Positions 20,194 to 31,625 of a DNA stretch of 64,000 bases are shown here, piece by piece; position 1 is the first letter of the stretch, and each line of letters starts with the position of its first letter. Source of the stretch: Symbiotaphrina buchneri. Lineage: Eukaryota; Ascomycota; Symbiotaphrinales; Symbiotaphrinaceae. The notes under the pieces were generated by a model. It worked only from the letters and a program-made list of their open reading frames with translations. It ran no database searches and was not told where the DNA came from. The stretch covers positions 434,001-498,000 of the forward strand of contig BCIG01000022.1 of the NCBI GenBank assembly GCA_001599915.1, given 5' to 3'. A program made the translations under genes and the position numbers.

Positions 20194-22897
20194 TCATATC
20201 TGCGGCGCCTTCTCCCCATATCCAGAAAGCTCCAGCGGCGGTACTGGAACCCCCAGTCAGTTAGTTTCGCATTCTCACCGCTCAAGGAGCCACTTGAAAA
20301 GCCTAAAGGGGAGGGGGAGGCAAGGCAGATAAACATACTCGTGAAACCATAACCCTCCGTCTTGCCATTCATACTACTCGGATCAACCTCGACCTTCAAG
20401 CACACATCGAGGCCATACGGTCCAAAAAGGCCACTCTTCTCCAGCCCGCTTGCCGCGCCATGCTTCGTGCCCGCATTCGCCTCGCCAATATGCAGCGGCT
20501 GATGTCCGTCCTTGACATGGAACGTCGTGGGCGAGGTCTTTTCCGCGGGTTTCTGGCCGGGGACGCTGCCATTGGCGGCCGGGGCGCCGTTGGACGACCC
20601 GCCTGTGCCCTCTAGCTCCTGCGCGAGGTCAGGATGGCGTAGTTGCGGCTGGGCAGGGTGACGTGGTTCCAGTGGGCGGCCTTCTGCACGCCGCCGGGGT
20701 CCTTGTCGAAGAGCACCATGAGCGTCTCGTCCGTGCTGCCGTCCAGGTGGTGGATCTTGTTTCTGCGCGCGAGCAGGTTCGCGATCGCCTTGGGCGGCGG
20801 CTTGTTCGTGATGGCGCTGCTGATGATGTTCGGCATGAACCGGTGGTCCTTCTCGACGGGCACGTTGAGCTTCGGCGCGCTGTAGAACCGCCCCACTGCG
20901 CCTAGGTGCACGTCCCCGCTGAGAATCGTGATCCGGATGTTGTGGATCTGCGCGAGGTTCTGTAGTCGGTTGATCAGATCCCGCCGTTCATGTTTGTGCT
21001 GCCGCGCGGTATAGTGGTCGTCGAGGTCATCGAGCAGGTCGACGCCGCCGTCAAAGGTGTTGAAGACATGCCCGGCAACGCCGAAGCGTTTGTTGAGGAA
21101 GCGGATTGGCCCGATGATGGGGGAGGTGAGGATATTTTCGAGCCAGATGAGACGCGGATAGGCGATTGGGACTCCGAGCAGAAGGATCAAATGCTTCACT
21201 ACGCCGGGCTCTCTGGACAGCTCCGAATCAATACGGCGGAAGACCAAATTGTAGGTTTCCGGATAGTTGATCTGATGCCTCGTACGCTCCGTACGTGCAT
21301 CAAGGCCACAGAAGGCGATGTGTTTACCCAACTTTGAGTAGATTGAGCGAGAAAGCTCAGGGATATAAGGGCCAGGCTTGTGGCCCATAATAAAGGAAGG
21401 GTCTTCCTCTGTTTCTGTCATGACGAAGGTATCTTGAAGTTGAGCAGGATCAGCAGCGGTGCTGTCCATAGCGTCACTACGGGCGGTCTGAGGGGCGTCC
21501 GAGGTGAAAGTGGATTTAGGCGGCGGAATATGATGCTGAAAGAGGAAGTAGTATTTATGGGCAACTATAAGATAGTCAGTCACCCGAGGCAATCAAAATA
21601 TCACATCATATATCGGGATAACGTACCACCGCCTATACCTCTAAACACATTGCATCTCATGAAGTGATCACTATAGCTTCCGAAGCCGTCAATTATGTCA
21701 TGATCATCCCAGATATTGATCTGAGGGATCGTGCCATTCGCGGTCGCAAATGGCTCTGTAGTGTACCAGCTGACGTAATTCTGGAAGTAGAAATCATCGC
21801 ACTCTCGCCTGAGCTTCTCATCAAAGGCGTAGTCCCGCCGCTTTTTCGGATTGTTGATGCCAGTCCATTCTTTCAATGGGCCCGAAACTCGGACGCTGTC
21901 GTTGTAGATCTGATGTAGGTGATGGTCAGCGGAGCCAAAGTACAACAGCTCAGGACAACTTATCTCCTCCACCGATCATAACGTGGAATGGCTTCTTATC
22001 GTGTTGCCGGAGTACATCATTCCATAATAACGGTCCCTTCCAGACGTCCATTTCCGTGCCCACTGAGAAGCCATTGCAAGAATGAAACATTATCCGCATT
22101 GACTGGTCTCTCGATGGAACAACAAAAGACCTAGTGGACGCATTCTTGAGGGAATCATGATGCATATGTGGGATGTTATATTCCCATTTTGCTTCAAATG
22201 ATTGCAACGGAACGTCAATCCTGAAACGCCAGAACGTCTTCCTAGGATCTGCATATAGTCTCTGCGGCTGAAAATTCCTCGTAGATTCGGTGGTCCGTCC
22301 GTTAGGCTCGCGATTATCGCCAGGGAAATCCACGCGGAAGTCTCTTTGCCCATCTATTTGAGAAAATCTGTTATTCACATCCTCTCCTATGGGCCCTAAA
22401 CAGCGCAATCGCAACTCTGGCTGTGGAGAGCCAGGTTTCGTCACCAGCAACACAGTGCCATGCCATGTCGGCGTGCCCTCCCTAGTATTGCTCATATGTT
22501 TGTAATTCAGCAGAGGTCCACATAGTACCTGCAGCCGTCCACTGGATCGACCCTGCTGCGGCCCTGCGCCGACTCCCCCATCTGTTTGTTGGAAGCTACC
22601 AGGCGGGGCTTGGGCGGTCTCTTCAGCGATTCTCTGCGCGGTCTCTGGATCTTGTGGATTTCCACCCGGTTTTCCCGCACTTCCACTTATCGCAGAGGCT
22701 GTCGCTGCAGAATATGGCGCTTCAGTTGAATGAGTTTCGGCGGTAGTAGGATGGGACCCCTGGGATGGGCCATCGAGCGTCTGTAAGAAGGCCGCGGTGC
22801 TTTTCGCGAAGTTTTGGCTTGTGTCTGTAGGAACGCTGGGCACGTCAACAGAATGCGCGCCGGACGCCGAATTGTCCGAATAACTCATGGCTGTCAT
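20194..22897 (-). CDS. PhoD-like metallophosphatase, apparently damaged
   Basis: Coding blocks: 22897 to about 21963, 21909-21627, 21564 to about 20612, on to 20339 in another frame, and 20243-20194. The core motifs are present: FHSCNGFSVGT, MIGGGD, QINIWDDHDIIDGFGSYSD, VAHKYYFLFQHH, ITILSGDVHLGA. These are metal-binding segments of the PhoD-like phosphatase fold. Two problems appear. First, no GT donor links MIGGGD to IYNDSVRV in frame; the junction reads GGAGATAAGTTG, as if about five bases including the donor G were lost. Second, after RNYAILTS the frame closes, while clear coding (GLFGPYGLDVCLKVEV, then TIPPLEL to the end) continues one base out of phase. The downstream exon pair (intron 20338-20244) splices cleanly. 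A very short alternative intron could bypass the second problem but would remove a coding-like segment. Confidence 0.75.
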
Positions 22898-23484
22898 CGT
22901 GGAGCTGTTCCGATGGAGAGATGTTTTGGTGTCGCTCTCAATGGCCAGTTCCGATCTGGTGTTACACCGAAGGGGAGCTTCGGGGTAGCTTCAGCACAGC
23001 TTCAATCGACAGATTGTAGCAATTAGTATTACGGTAGAGTCGAGCTCCAACTCGTCGACGACTCCGTTAAATGTAATCAGCCAATTCAGGGAAACGATAT
23101 TAGTAAAGAGTATCAAACGAGTGCACCTGAAGTGAAAAGGCAAGGGAAAGCAAATGCGCAAACAGGGAACCGACACTGGCAAGCTGAAGCCAAGAGGAAC
23201 CAAGGAGGCTTGGGTGAGGCTTGGAGGCTTGGAGATTACGAACTGCGACCAACGGCGTGCGAACGGTGGTGGGCCGACCAACCAACGTCAGCCAAGGAAC
23301 GCTTGCACATGCATGTGCACATGCACATGCACCGAAAACAATTTACTTCGTCCACCGTGTACACCATGTCCGCATCTATCATCAGATGCTCATGAATATC
23401 CGCATCAAACGCACAAAAATCCAATTGTATTTTTATAGACAGACCTATCGAAGGCTAGGTAGGAAAATGATGCACTCTCGATTA
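22898..23484. other. Intergenic, PhoD promoter and 3' flank of next gene
   Basis: The region contains a 16-base perfect palindrome TGCACATGCATGTGCA at 23304-23319, followed by another GCACATGCACATGCA run. Frames on both strands lack coding character. Confidence 0.45.
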
Positions 23485-24774
23485 CTACGGGAGCTGGACG
23501 CCCACTAGATGATCCTGGTCGACTGCATACGTCTGCCACAACTTGAAGTCGCAGCCAGGATCACGAGACAATTGCTCTGCAGCCACGTAAACGCCATCAA
23601 AGAAAGCCTTGAGATTCTCCAGCTCCTTCTTCTTACCTGCATCTCTCGCATATTCTGCAGAGCTCTCGAACATATGTTCCATCTCTCTGCAGTCGTCTAG
23701 GAAGTTCTCATAAGTCTCAGCAGGCGTTAGTGGCGGCAAATTTTCGTCGCGATCCTTTTGATCAAAAGGGATATGTCGCAGTTTGGCGTTCATCCGCGGC
23801 ACCCACAAAAACTTCTCCGCAAGTTCCTCTCAAAGCTTGTATCCTAGTATCTTGGGACTTGGGCGGGGGATGTCCGTTGTGTGAAAGCCGGCTTCCCAAT
23901 TACTATATCTATAGTAGACCCACCGCGCCGCGTTTATTCTGGTAAGGACATGGAAAGGATAGTCTGGATGTGCTTCGTCAACATTCTTGTTGACGCAGGT
24001 TTTGGCGAAATCAAGCGGGCTACCCTTGAAAGCAACGGTGTCATCTTCCTTGGGCTCGGTCAACCATGAATCCTGCAGCGGTCCTTTGGTGGGAGACATA
24101 TGGAAACGTTTGATGATAATGAGGTCCTTTTCGAAGTCGTAGCCGGTAGCCCAGCCTGTGCAATGTCCAGGTTCCCCACTCTGGCAATCGGTGAACATCT
24201 CCAGCAGTGCCATTACAGGGCGCGGCTTCTTGGACTGGGTTTGTCCGCTGAGTATCTTCAGGAACTCTGTCTTGTCATCTGGAGTACGGAGGCCAAGAAG
24301 GTAGTCCATGGTCAGGCTTGGTAACCTGTGTCCGGAATCAAGCACCCGCAAGAAGGTTTGCAAGTTGGCAGCATCGTCATCCTCTTGATATTTCAGGTCT
24401 GTCGCCTTATCTGCCTCGGAAAGGTCGCTCTCATCGTCACGCCTGACTTCATTATCGAAGTTGAAGTAGCCCTTCAAGAGTTCTCTCTGTTTTGGTGTTA
24501 GTTCAGGCTTGTCTGATATTGGTTCTATGGTGTCAATGTGGAAGGAGTCGGAGTAGATCAGGCAACGGCGTGTCATGATGAAGAAAGCTTGATGAGTAAG
24601 ATACTCTTTGACAGTATTGACCTTAGGCCGCGGCGTACGTTCCCATTGATGGAAGAAGCTCTCCATCTCGGCTTTGGAGACACCTACAAAGACGGGATCC
24701 GGGTGCTCTGAGTGCTTGAATCTCGTCTCTAGCGGGGTAAACCATTGTTGGGAAGGTGGACCTGTGGATGACAT
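23485..24774 (-). CDS. Hypothetical protein, two exons
   Basis: Exons 24774-23904 and 23828-23485 give 404 aa from the ATG of MSSTGPPSQQW. The 75-nt intron has donor GTAATT, a GATACTAGG branch-like string and acceptor TTTGAG; it removes an in-frame TGA at 23830-23832 and joins WVYYRY to KELAEKFLWVPRMNAK. No domain is recognised. The protein is soluble, slightly acidic and has no signal peptide or membrane segment. Distinct segments are YLTHQAFFIMTRRCLIYSDS, TGYDFEKDLIIIKRFHMSP and a helical C-terminus with TYENFLDDCREMEHMF. The two halves share frame and codon use, so they belong together. Confidence 0.65.
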
Positions 24775-25107
24775 GATGATCTTTAGTTGGCGATTGGGGA
24801 ATATTTGATGCAATGTGATTGCGGATTGAGGAAGCTATATCACGTATCAGGGTAGCTTCTGGGGGAATGGTATAGGGAAACCAAGAGAGTGCAGGTATAT
24901 ATGTCTCTCAGGAAAACCAGGAGGAGTGCGGAGATATATATCCCTCAGGGCAAGCAAGCACGACGTGTCACGAGCAAAGCGATGACACATACTCAGAGTC
25001 ATCAGCTCCATTTCAATTCAACTATCTCATTGTGATTGTGCAAACTCCTATCCATGTGCCTTTATTTTCGCCTATAAACCGGCATGGAAAACGCACCAAG
25101 CAGGAAC

Positions 25108-25679
25108 TCAAGGGTCGTCATCACCTCCGTCGCTCAGGGCCAGGCTCGGAAGTAGCATCGTCATCGGCACTAGGGTTATGCCTGTCAGTGACGCCAGTAT
25201 AGGTTTATACAACGACTCCTTACGCTCTTGCAAAGCAAACCTGTCTCTCGTTCTCTGCTACCAATTCAGCATGTTTCCGGACTCGATGGAGTGTTGAAAC
25301 TTACGACGTCGCAAGAAGGCAAACAGAGCATCCCCCATCCAGTCCTCCTCAACCTGTTCTTCTTCGGCGTTTCCTGCCTCTGCATTGCCAGCACCTTCCT
25401 CGTTAGTAGCGGCCGGTGCACTAGTCTCGTTACTGTTTGCTTGAGTCGCCGGACTCCCGAGCTGCTCATTCTGCGTGGTTTCTGACGTCCTAAATTGATC
25501 AACTCTTAGTAGACACTTTCACGATATCAACATATAGAAGGACTAACATTGTTCCGAGGATATCGGGGCGGCAGTGTGGGCGGTGAGTGAGGGTGCCGGA
25601 ACGGAGGAATTATGTTCCGAGTGGGAGGCGGCATCGTGGGAATATGCAGCGGCACCAGTAGGACAGTCACGAACGCAAA
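25108..25679 (-). CDS. Uncertain small spliced gene or gene remnant
   Basis: Blocks with coding character lie at about 25679-25548, 25502-25305 and 25240-25108. The middle block is the clearest: Ser/Thr/Ala-rich (NEQLGSPATQANSNETSAP), then acidic (EEEQVEEDWMGDALFAFLRR). The last block contains KESLYKPILASL and a hydrophobic stretch (TGITLVPMTMLLPSLAL) before a stop. Linking them needs a weak GTTAGT donor and an ambiguous donor near 25304, and no clear start codon lies in the first block's frame. It may be a membrane-tethered protein with an unseen first exon, or decaying sequence. No family is recognised. Confidence 0.3.
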
Positions 25680-26025
25680 CTGTATTGTGCTAGGCCAGAA
25701 ATGATCGTGATATTGTCTAGATATGGTGAATGAAGTGAATGATATCTAGGTTGCCTGAGTTCTTAGGTTTGAGGCTACGGTATTGGTCGATCAGATATGG
25801 GCCATTCACTTTCAGGGGCTAGTCAGGGGTAAGCGATGGCCCACTGATCAGATACCAAGATTGGGCAGTCGATGATATGCAGGGCATAAAGTGCCTTGCA
25901 GATCGGTCAGACCTGAGATAGCTAGGGAATCTAACTCGATGTCGATGATGGATCAATCTCTAAACACTGATAAGGGGTGAAAAGTAATGTGAATGAAGTA
26001 TGTTATGATCTCATTACTACCTTAA
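25680..26025. other. Intergenic sequence beside the Hsp90 relic
   Basis: AT-richer DNA with stops in all frames. No further Hsp90-like or other coding blocks were seen. Confidence 0.4.
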
Positions 26026-26190
26026 GAGGTGGTAGCTAGGATATGACACGAACACAGAATTGCTTCTTGACGACACCTCCTTGATCTTGCTCCCATTCAG
26101 GTAATCCGTTTGCTCACCCCTGCTCGACTCCCAGATGTATTGCTCGCCATAATTGTTCTTCCTAACGACGGTGACCTCATCTACCACTAG
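26026..26190 (-). pseudogene. Hsp90 gene fragment (relic)
   Basis: One frame of about 55 codons reads [12 protein letters not shown], then GEQYIWESS, then [14 protein letters not shown] and VFVSYPSY. This follows the Hsp90 middle region: [47 protein letters not shown]. About 30 residues between WESS and EQTDYLN are missing, consistent with an internal deletion. No Hsp90 sequence precedes or follows, so only a short internal piece is present. It is fused to the 3' end of the DUF3716 gene, whose stop codon overlaps its first codons. It cannot be functional Hsp90. Confidence 0.85.
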
Positions 26191-27376
26191 GCACAAGTGG
26201 ATTTATGCTGCCTGGCGCAACAAGCACATCTCCTGCCGCTAGGGAAATTGTACACAACGCAGTTAGGAAAAAGAGGAACACCCCGAAGACAGTATGCACA
26301 AGCATCTTCCTTGCTTCGAAGCTGGCCTCGTTGGTAGATGAGACATGCTGCCAACCAGTCGCCTCTCTCAAGATACTGTTTGCCGTGATACTCCACTGGA
26401 CGAAGAACGGGCAGCGTGAGCAAATCTGGTATACTCGCCCTGCCAAAGTGATGTTCTCCTTTCTCCAAGTACGCCTGAACTGCTTCAAGCAACTCATTCT
26501 CTGGTAGGACATTGTACGCGCCTCCGGATATGTCTCTCTTCCTTCGTCGGTGGGGCGCATTGGTCGACTCAATGTTGGTGCCTTCGAGAGATACGACTTG
26601 ATTATTCATCAACGGACCATCCATGCTTTGATTATCGCGGAACGTAGCATTGGAAAGCGAATGAGAAGAACGTGGGGAAGTTCCGGGGATCGTGGTATTG
26701 GATGGTGCTACTCCAGCCGGCCCGGCGACAGCACCAACGCTTGGTTGGTAGAACCCCTGAAAAACCGATGTGTCTCCGTCTAATAGGGCTGGATCGATGG
26801 GAATCCTGAATCAAGCGGTTAGCCTGTTGATCTTGGCTCCGCCAGGTCATGCTTCAAGCAAGAACATACTCAAGTTGGTCGGCATTTAGCCTCGGGTAGT
26901 CATAATCCTCATCGCCGGTGCTAGGAAAGATGTCAGAGAGTACCAATACAAACTTCTTGCTGTCAATTGTCACCACTTACTAGGAATCACGTATGTACCT
27001 GGCGCGCCAGCCGTTTCCATACCAATGATATCCGATCTCCGGAACCGAAACTGGCTGATCGGGTAGTGCCGGCTCCTGCTGGCCAGTTTGAGCCTGGCTC
27101 CTACTATTCAAGAAAGTCTCTCTATAGTGAGTCTGTCAGCGTGTGCTATGGCAGTCTCATCAGATTGATATCTTACAGCAGCTGAGAGTGTTGGCTACCT
27201 CCGTGATTGCCGACTTGAGCAATATCTGCGGACTGGTTATCCATAGGTTCGGCGGCAACAGACGTTGTGGTTTGGCGAGATGGAACACCGAGGCCCATAG
27301 ATGAAACACCAAGGCCCGTAGGGTCTGGGTAGTCTGGATATGGTCCCTCATAATAGGTAGTGTTTCGAGACGCCAT
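26187..27376 (-). CDS. DUF3716 family protein
   Basis: Four exons (27376-27177, 27100-26981, 26920-26870, 26805-26187) sum to 990 nt, 329 aa, with donors GTAAGA, GTAAGT and GTATGT. The N-terminal two thirds are disordered and Tyr/Pro/Gln-rich ([19 protein letters not shown]). The C-terminus holds the DUF3716 pattern: [19 protein letters not shown], then [15 protein letters not shown], that is CxxC, a Cys in PxC, CxxC and a final Cys, probably metal-binding. DUF3716 is an expanded, uncharacterised fungal domain. A segment before it, [20 protein letters not shown], may be a second small domain. The stop codon lies at the junction with the Hsp90 relic. Confidence 0.83.
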
Positions 27377-29059
27377 TTCGTCTTCTTGAGCCTTCTTGTC
27401 TTGGACAGCAAGAGTTGGTGTTGGGAGATATGAACCGCTTCGAGAGACTCTGGATAATAAGAAGCTGAAGCTATGCAATGGAGAGAAACTTGGATTATTG
27501 TGGAGGACACAAAGAGCTGGTGTTAGAGTAAGAGAATTCTCAAAGAAAGTGTGGGCAAGGAAGAAGGATGAGGAGATAGGGCGAGTGGGAGGCGCTGTTT
27601 ATGGTCAACGACACGTCCACACGCTGTCGTCCCTATGTGTGAGCGAAACGCATACAAAGGCCTAGTACTATACCCCTCGTGTCGACCGGGAATCAATCTA
27701 TTCGTCTTGGACGTGGAAAACCCGGAATTGTGACGAGTTGTGGTCTAGCATTCATGACTATCAGACTGCCCAATTGCTTTCTCCCTCCCCTTGCTGTACC
27801 AGGAGCAGCCCGCCCTGATAGGCACGTGTATCGATGGGAGGACGTGCAGGGGTGACATGGATGAAGAAAGTATACTTATGCAGTGCAGAACCATCTTTCC
27901 TGAGTATTTGTTGTGACAGAAGTTCGGCCACCATCCTTGCTGTGGACGAGAGAAGAGAAAGAAGCGTCCTTATCATTTGAAAACCGTCAGCCTAGCATCC
28001 ATCGACGGCATAGCAAGCACAGGAACCAAGGAAGGGTACACCAATGACCGCTGAAGCCGGGTGTTTCTGAGGGTTTCCGCTTCTTTGTCACGGCATGGGC
28101 AGGCCGACATGCTTTGACAATGTCTCGGCGGCGACATCGTCGACAGCGACAGGGTTTGGTCAATAGACTAAGGGACACAAAAGAGGACTAATTGATCAGC
28201 AAAACAAGTTTTATTGATCAGGCCTTAAATCGGTAAGCATGATTCCACGAGGTTGGACAGAATCCGAGCTGGTAGAAAGATAGGAGTAAAGGATGCAGAT
28301 TTTATGTCGAACAGTGGCCACTTCTATCTGCAAGCAAATACAAAGAACTTCAATGACAGGCAGGCAGCAGCAATGTAATACAATCTCTAAAGGATAGTTC
28401 AAAGTCCCAGCAGCTACAGTCAGACATCGTTGAAGAGCGCAATTGAATGATTAAGTGGCATTGGGATTCGTTGGCTGTATGATCGTTCACGAAGCTCTAG
28501 CTTGCCAACCCACAGGAACTTTTGCACGTTGGAGTAGAGCGCAATCTGCAGGGTATTCTTATGTGAAAAGCACAAACACAAAAACCCCCAAAGAAACATG
28601 ACAAAGCAAACAAAAAAGCTCTCTGTAACTTCAGTAGTAAGAATTGCAGAATCGATTTATATTTGAAGTAGAGCCATCGTCTTTCTCTCAAGAGGCAGCA
28701 GCAGACATAGCTTCATGGCAAGCTACAGCATAGCAGAAATTTTCCCCGGCGCAATGAAAGGTATTCGTCCAGGGGATAGAAGATTCTGCTGAGCGCAGCC
28801 TTGTCCCGACAGCGAGCCAGAAAGGTCTTGGAACGAATGAATTCCTCGGCCCCATCGGCTACTCCTGAAAACATGCACGCCACACCAAAGAATGGGGTGA
28901 CAAGTTGTTGGAGGGAACCGGTTACATGCAGATGAGCAGTCGGACTTGCGAGAGAATGTCACCACATGTATTACTTTGCTTGAGAGAATTAACATCGTTG
29001 AAATCCAAAGACTCAGTCCATTTTTTGCGCTTGGAACACCATTGCTTTGCAGTTATCGA
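27377..29059. other. Long intergenic stretch
   Basis: The left end is the promoter of the DUF3716 gene. Short frames occur throughout; one on the minus strand at 27987-28178 has CRCRRCRRRD, superficially like a Zn2Cys6 start, but lacks the remaining cysteine spacing. No gene is supported. Confidence 0.4.
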
Positions 29060-29524
29060 CTAGCTGCGCTCGTCCAATAATTCCTGGAAGTCCGGAGAAT
29101 GCTTCTCATATTGCGGAAGATCATCCAAGATCTTATACCAGCTAACCTTTTCACTGACAAAAATATGGTGTCTCGGAGCTGGTATAGGTACCGTTGCTGA
29201 CACGTCATCGATCGATGAAGCTACAAGCCCCGTCGCATGGGGTTGGAGATCGTAATTCATGAAGATGTTAGATCCGCACGAAGTGCAGAATCCTCGGGTG
29301 GCGAAATCACTGAACCGAAGTTCTCTCAGTCCCTTCTTCTCCACCCAGTTTATATCTTTGGTAGGAACATTCGCAAAAGTAGCGAACGGTGCTCCATGAA
29401 GGATTCGACAAGTTTTGCAGTAGCAGTTGGTCATACTTGTTACTGGAGCTGTACTGAAATAACGTACATCCCCACAAAAGCAACCCCCTAAGAACACGTG
29501 TTTGTCGGATTCGGGCATTTGCAT
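29060..29524 (-). CDS. GFA/Mss4-fold CENP-V family protein
   Basis: A 154-aa single exon. The GFA pattern is complete: LGGCFCGDVRYFS, NCYCKTCRILHGAPFATF, and RGFCTSCGSNIFMNY, giving the CxC, CxxC and CxxC cysteine sets for two zinc sites. The family is named for glutathione-dependent formaldehyde-activating enzyme, but most fungal members are uncharacterised, so a glutathione-adduct role is only possible. Either of two close ATGs (29524, 29518) could be used. No signal peptide. Confidence 0.9.
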   Translation of the reverse strand: MQMPESDKHVFLGGCFCGDVRYFSTAPVTSMTNCYCKTCRILHGAPFATFANVPTKDINWVEKKGLRELRFSDFATRGFCTSCGSNIFMNYDLQPHATGLVASSIDDVSATVPIPAPRHHIFVSEKVSWYKILDDLPQYEKHSPDFQELLDERS

Positions 29525-30669
29525 AATGAACAGGTATCTCAGGTCCTTATGAGTGACAGTCCTCTTCAGCGATCTGGTGAGTTGTTTTCGTCCTGGATGA
29601 CAGAGTTGATGTTCGAATGTCGTTGACCTACTACACTACTGTAGTCTTGGCAGTTATATAACGTCGTTATGTGGCGCTAGGCAGCGATCTGTACTGCAAC
29701 AAAGCCGCAGATTTGTTGTTTGTGGATTTAACAGACCCTACCCATATGCTTGTTTCGACTTTATTAGTAGCTTTTCGAATCAGACGTCCATGCATTTGCC
29801 ATTTGTCACCAGGTGGTTTGGGGATTGCTTGAAGAATCCAAGAATACCACAGCCGTCATAATTTCAATCAAACCTTTCTTCCTCTAACAGTATTCTATTT
29901 CTTCCCCTTGAAGTTTGTCAATGGCCCTAGCTAAAGCACTATCGCTCAGATTTATACGCACCAGCACGAGAGTTGCCTTCTAAGATGGGATGAGATATAG
30001 ATACGAAGGAGTTCCGTCACTCTCTTCAGGAAGGGGCGAAATAAGCATGCTTGATAGGGCTTGGAAGACACCCTTCAATTGGAGTCAAGAGACCCGTTAT
30101 CGCGGTGTTTGAGTCGTTAGATGCAGCAATTGGTATGGATATCTCATTTTATGGTTACGACAGAGGCTCCCAAAGCGTCCAGGGGATTACATCAGGGTAT
30201 AGGCATCGTTTGTAGAGCATGAATAATTAATGCTGATGCGTTGGCCAAGGTAAAACCAAATGTCCAAATAAAAGTATAACACGCATCCAGGACCATGCAG
30301 ACAAAGAGTGCAGTATCACTTGATAGTGCCTCTAGTCATATGCATCGAGAAACAGTCCACGAGCATGATGGATGGTCTATTTCGGGATATATCGAACAAG
30401 GGCTAAGCCAGAAGATGGAAACCAACGATGACCAGACTTGGAAGCATCCTACACTGCCTTGCTTATATACCAACCTCATCGAGCAGTCGAGCATACCGTG
30501 ACCATATCCAGGCGACCGGCCAATCATGCGATGCCTGCATCTTCATTCATAAGTTGCTGCGACGACAGTGTCACGTTCAATGAAAAACCATGTCACTTCA
30601 AAGCGCTATCTTCAAATACAAACGTGGGCAACTCATCATCCCGCAATACCTGGTCAGGACAAGGCCAAT
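29525..30669. other. Intergenic region upstream of unknown gene
   Basis: The region holds the GFA-gene promoter at its left and the leader of the next gene at its right. A frame at 30295-30501 is short and unremarkable. No element is recognised. Confidence 0.4.
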
Positions 30670-31625
30670 ATGTCATCCAGACCGGAGGACAGAGCCGTTG
30701 GAAGCAACGAAGGCACCACAGACAATCAATTAGGGCTCACAGAAAATCTACCAAGCCGAACCTCGGGAATCGAAGGAGCAGAACCCATAGGATATCGTCG
30801 AAATCCACGAATCCTTCAGCCACAATTGGGTCTCCAGCTTCCTAGGCGAAGAGGCGAGCAAGGACAGCACGCCGGTGATAACGAGATACTGGATCTCCTT
30901 ATCCTTCAACCTCGTATGATGAAGTTTGCATTATTTAGCTTCATACAGAATATGCTCAGAGAGTACGGGTACACTGCTGTTGACTCTTTTCTCATAACCA
31001 TTGGCGTCGTTCAATCATGGCCTGTTCCAGACGCTGAACCGTCAACCTCTGCGAGCTATAGGCTTACATACAACTTACTGGAAGACATGGTCAGCATAGA
31101 CCCTTGGTATAGGCTCGACCCTACCCTGAACTTGACCCTGGATCTCTTTGATCCATTCTACTCACAGCACACCAATGATGGCGTATCATTATTCATGTCG
31201 CCGGGGGCTGCCGCTCGACGCATCGTTGAAAAAGAAGGCCTGGACCCACTCTCTCCGAATTATCGAGATATGCTTGCGACTAGGAAGATGCTTGGGAATT
31301 GGATTCTGAGACACTATGGAGCGCTTCGATATGTCCAGGTACCCGGCCATGGTCAGCTACTTGATCATGATACTATCTCCCGTCTTCGTGTCGTTGTCGC
31401 GGAGCATGCAACTGAGCAAGCTTCAATCGAGACTATGGGACGTCTTCTGGTAGGTCTCCACCACAGGCTGCAGAGATATACAGCTGACGAGTTTGCCAGC
31501 CTCAGTCTAATGAGCCGATGATGGATATTTACCCTGCTCATGTGCCACAGCCCGAGAGCACCGAGCCTGGGGACCCAACTAGCCTAGAAGATTGCTTCGA
31601 TGAGTTCCTGAACAACGAACAGTAG
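30670..31625 (+). CDS. Unknown protein, two exons
   Basis: Exons 30670-31449 and 31506-31625 give 299 aa. The 56-nt intron is textbook: GTAGGT donor, GCTGACG branch, CCTCAG acceptor. Without splicing the frame ends 24 codons later, so the spliced acidic tail (TSLEDCFDEFLNNEQ) is preferred. The start could also be the ATG at 30580. After a disordered N-terminus a compact helical domain begins near residue 80 (MMKFALFSFIQNMLREYGY, SIDPWYRLDPTLNLTLDLF, YRDMLATRKMLGNWILRHYG). No family is recognised, and there is no signal or membrane segment. Confidence 0.6.

Noticed and set aside
23830-23832. In-frame TGA between two halves of one frame, suggesting stop-codon readthrough
   Set aside because: A 75-nt GT-AG intron (23829-23903) with a branch-like GATACTAGG removes the TGA and keeps frame, which is simpler than readthrough.
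27987-28178. Possible Zn2Cys6 transcription factor start (CRCRRCRRRD)
   Set aside because: Only part of the six-cysteine spacing is present, and no splice continues it.
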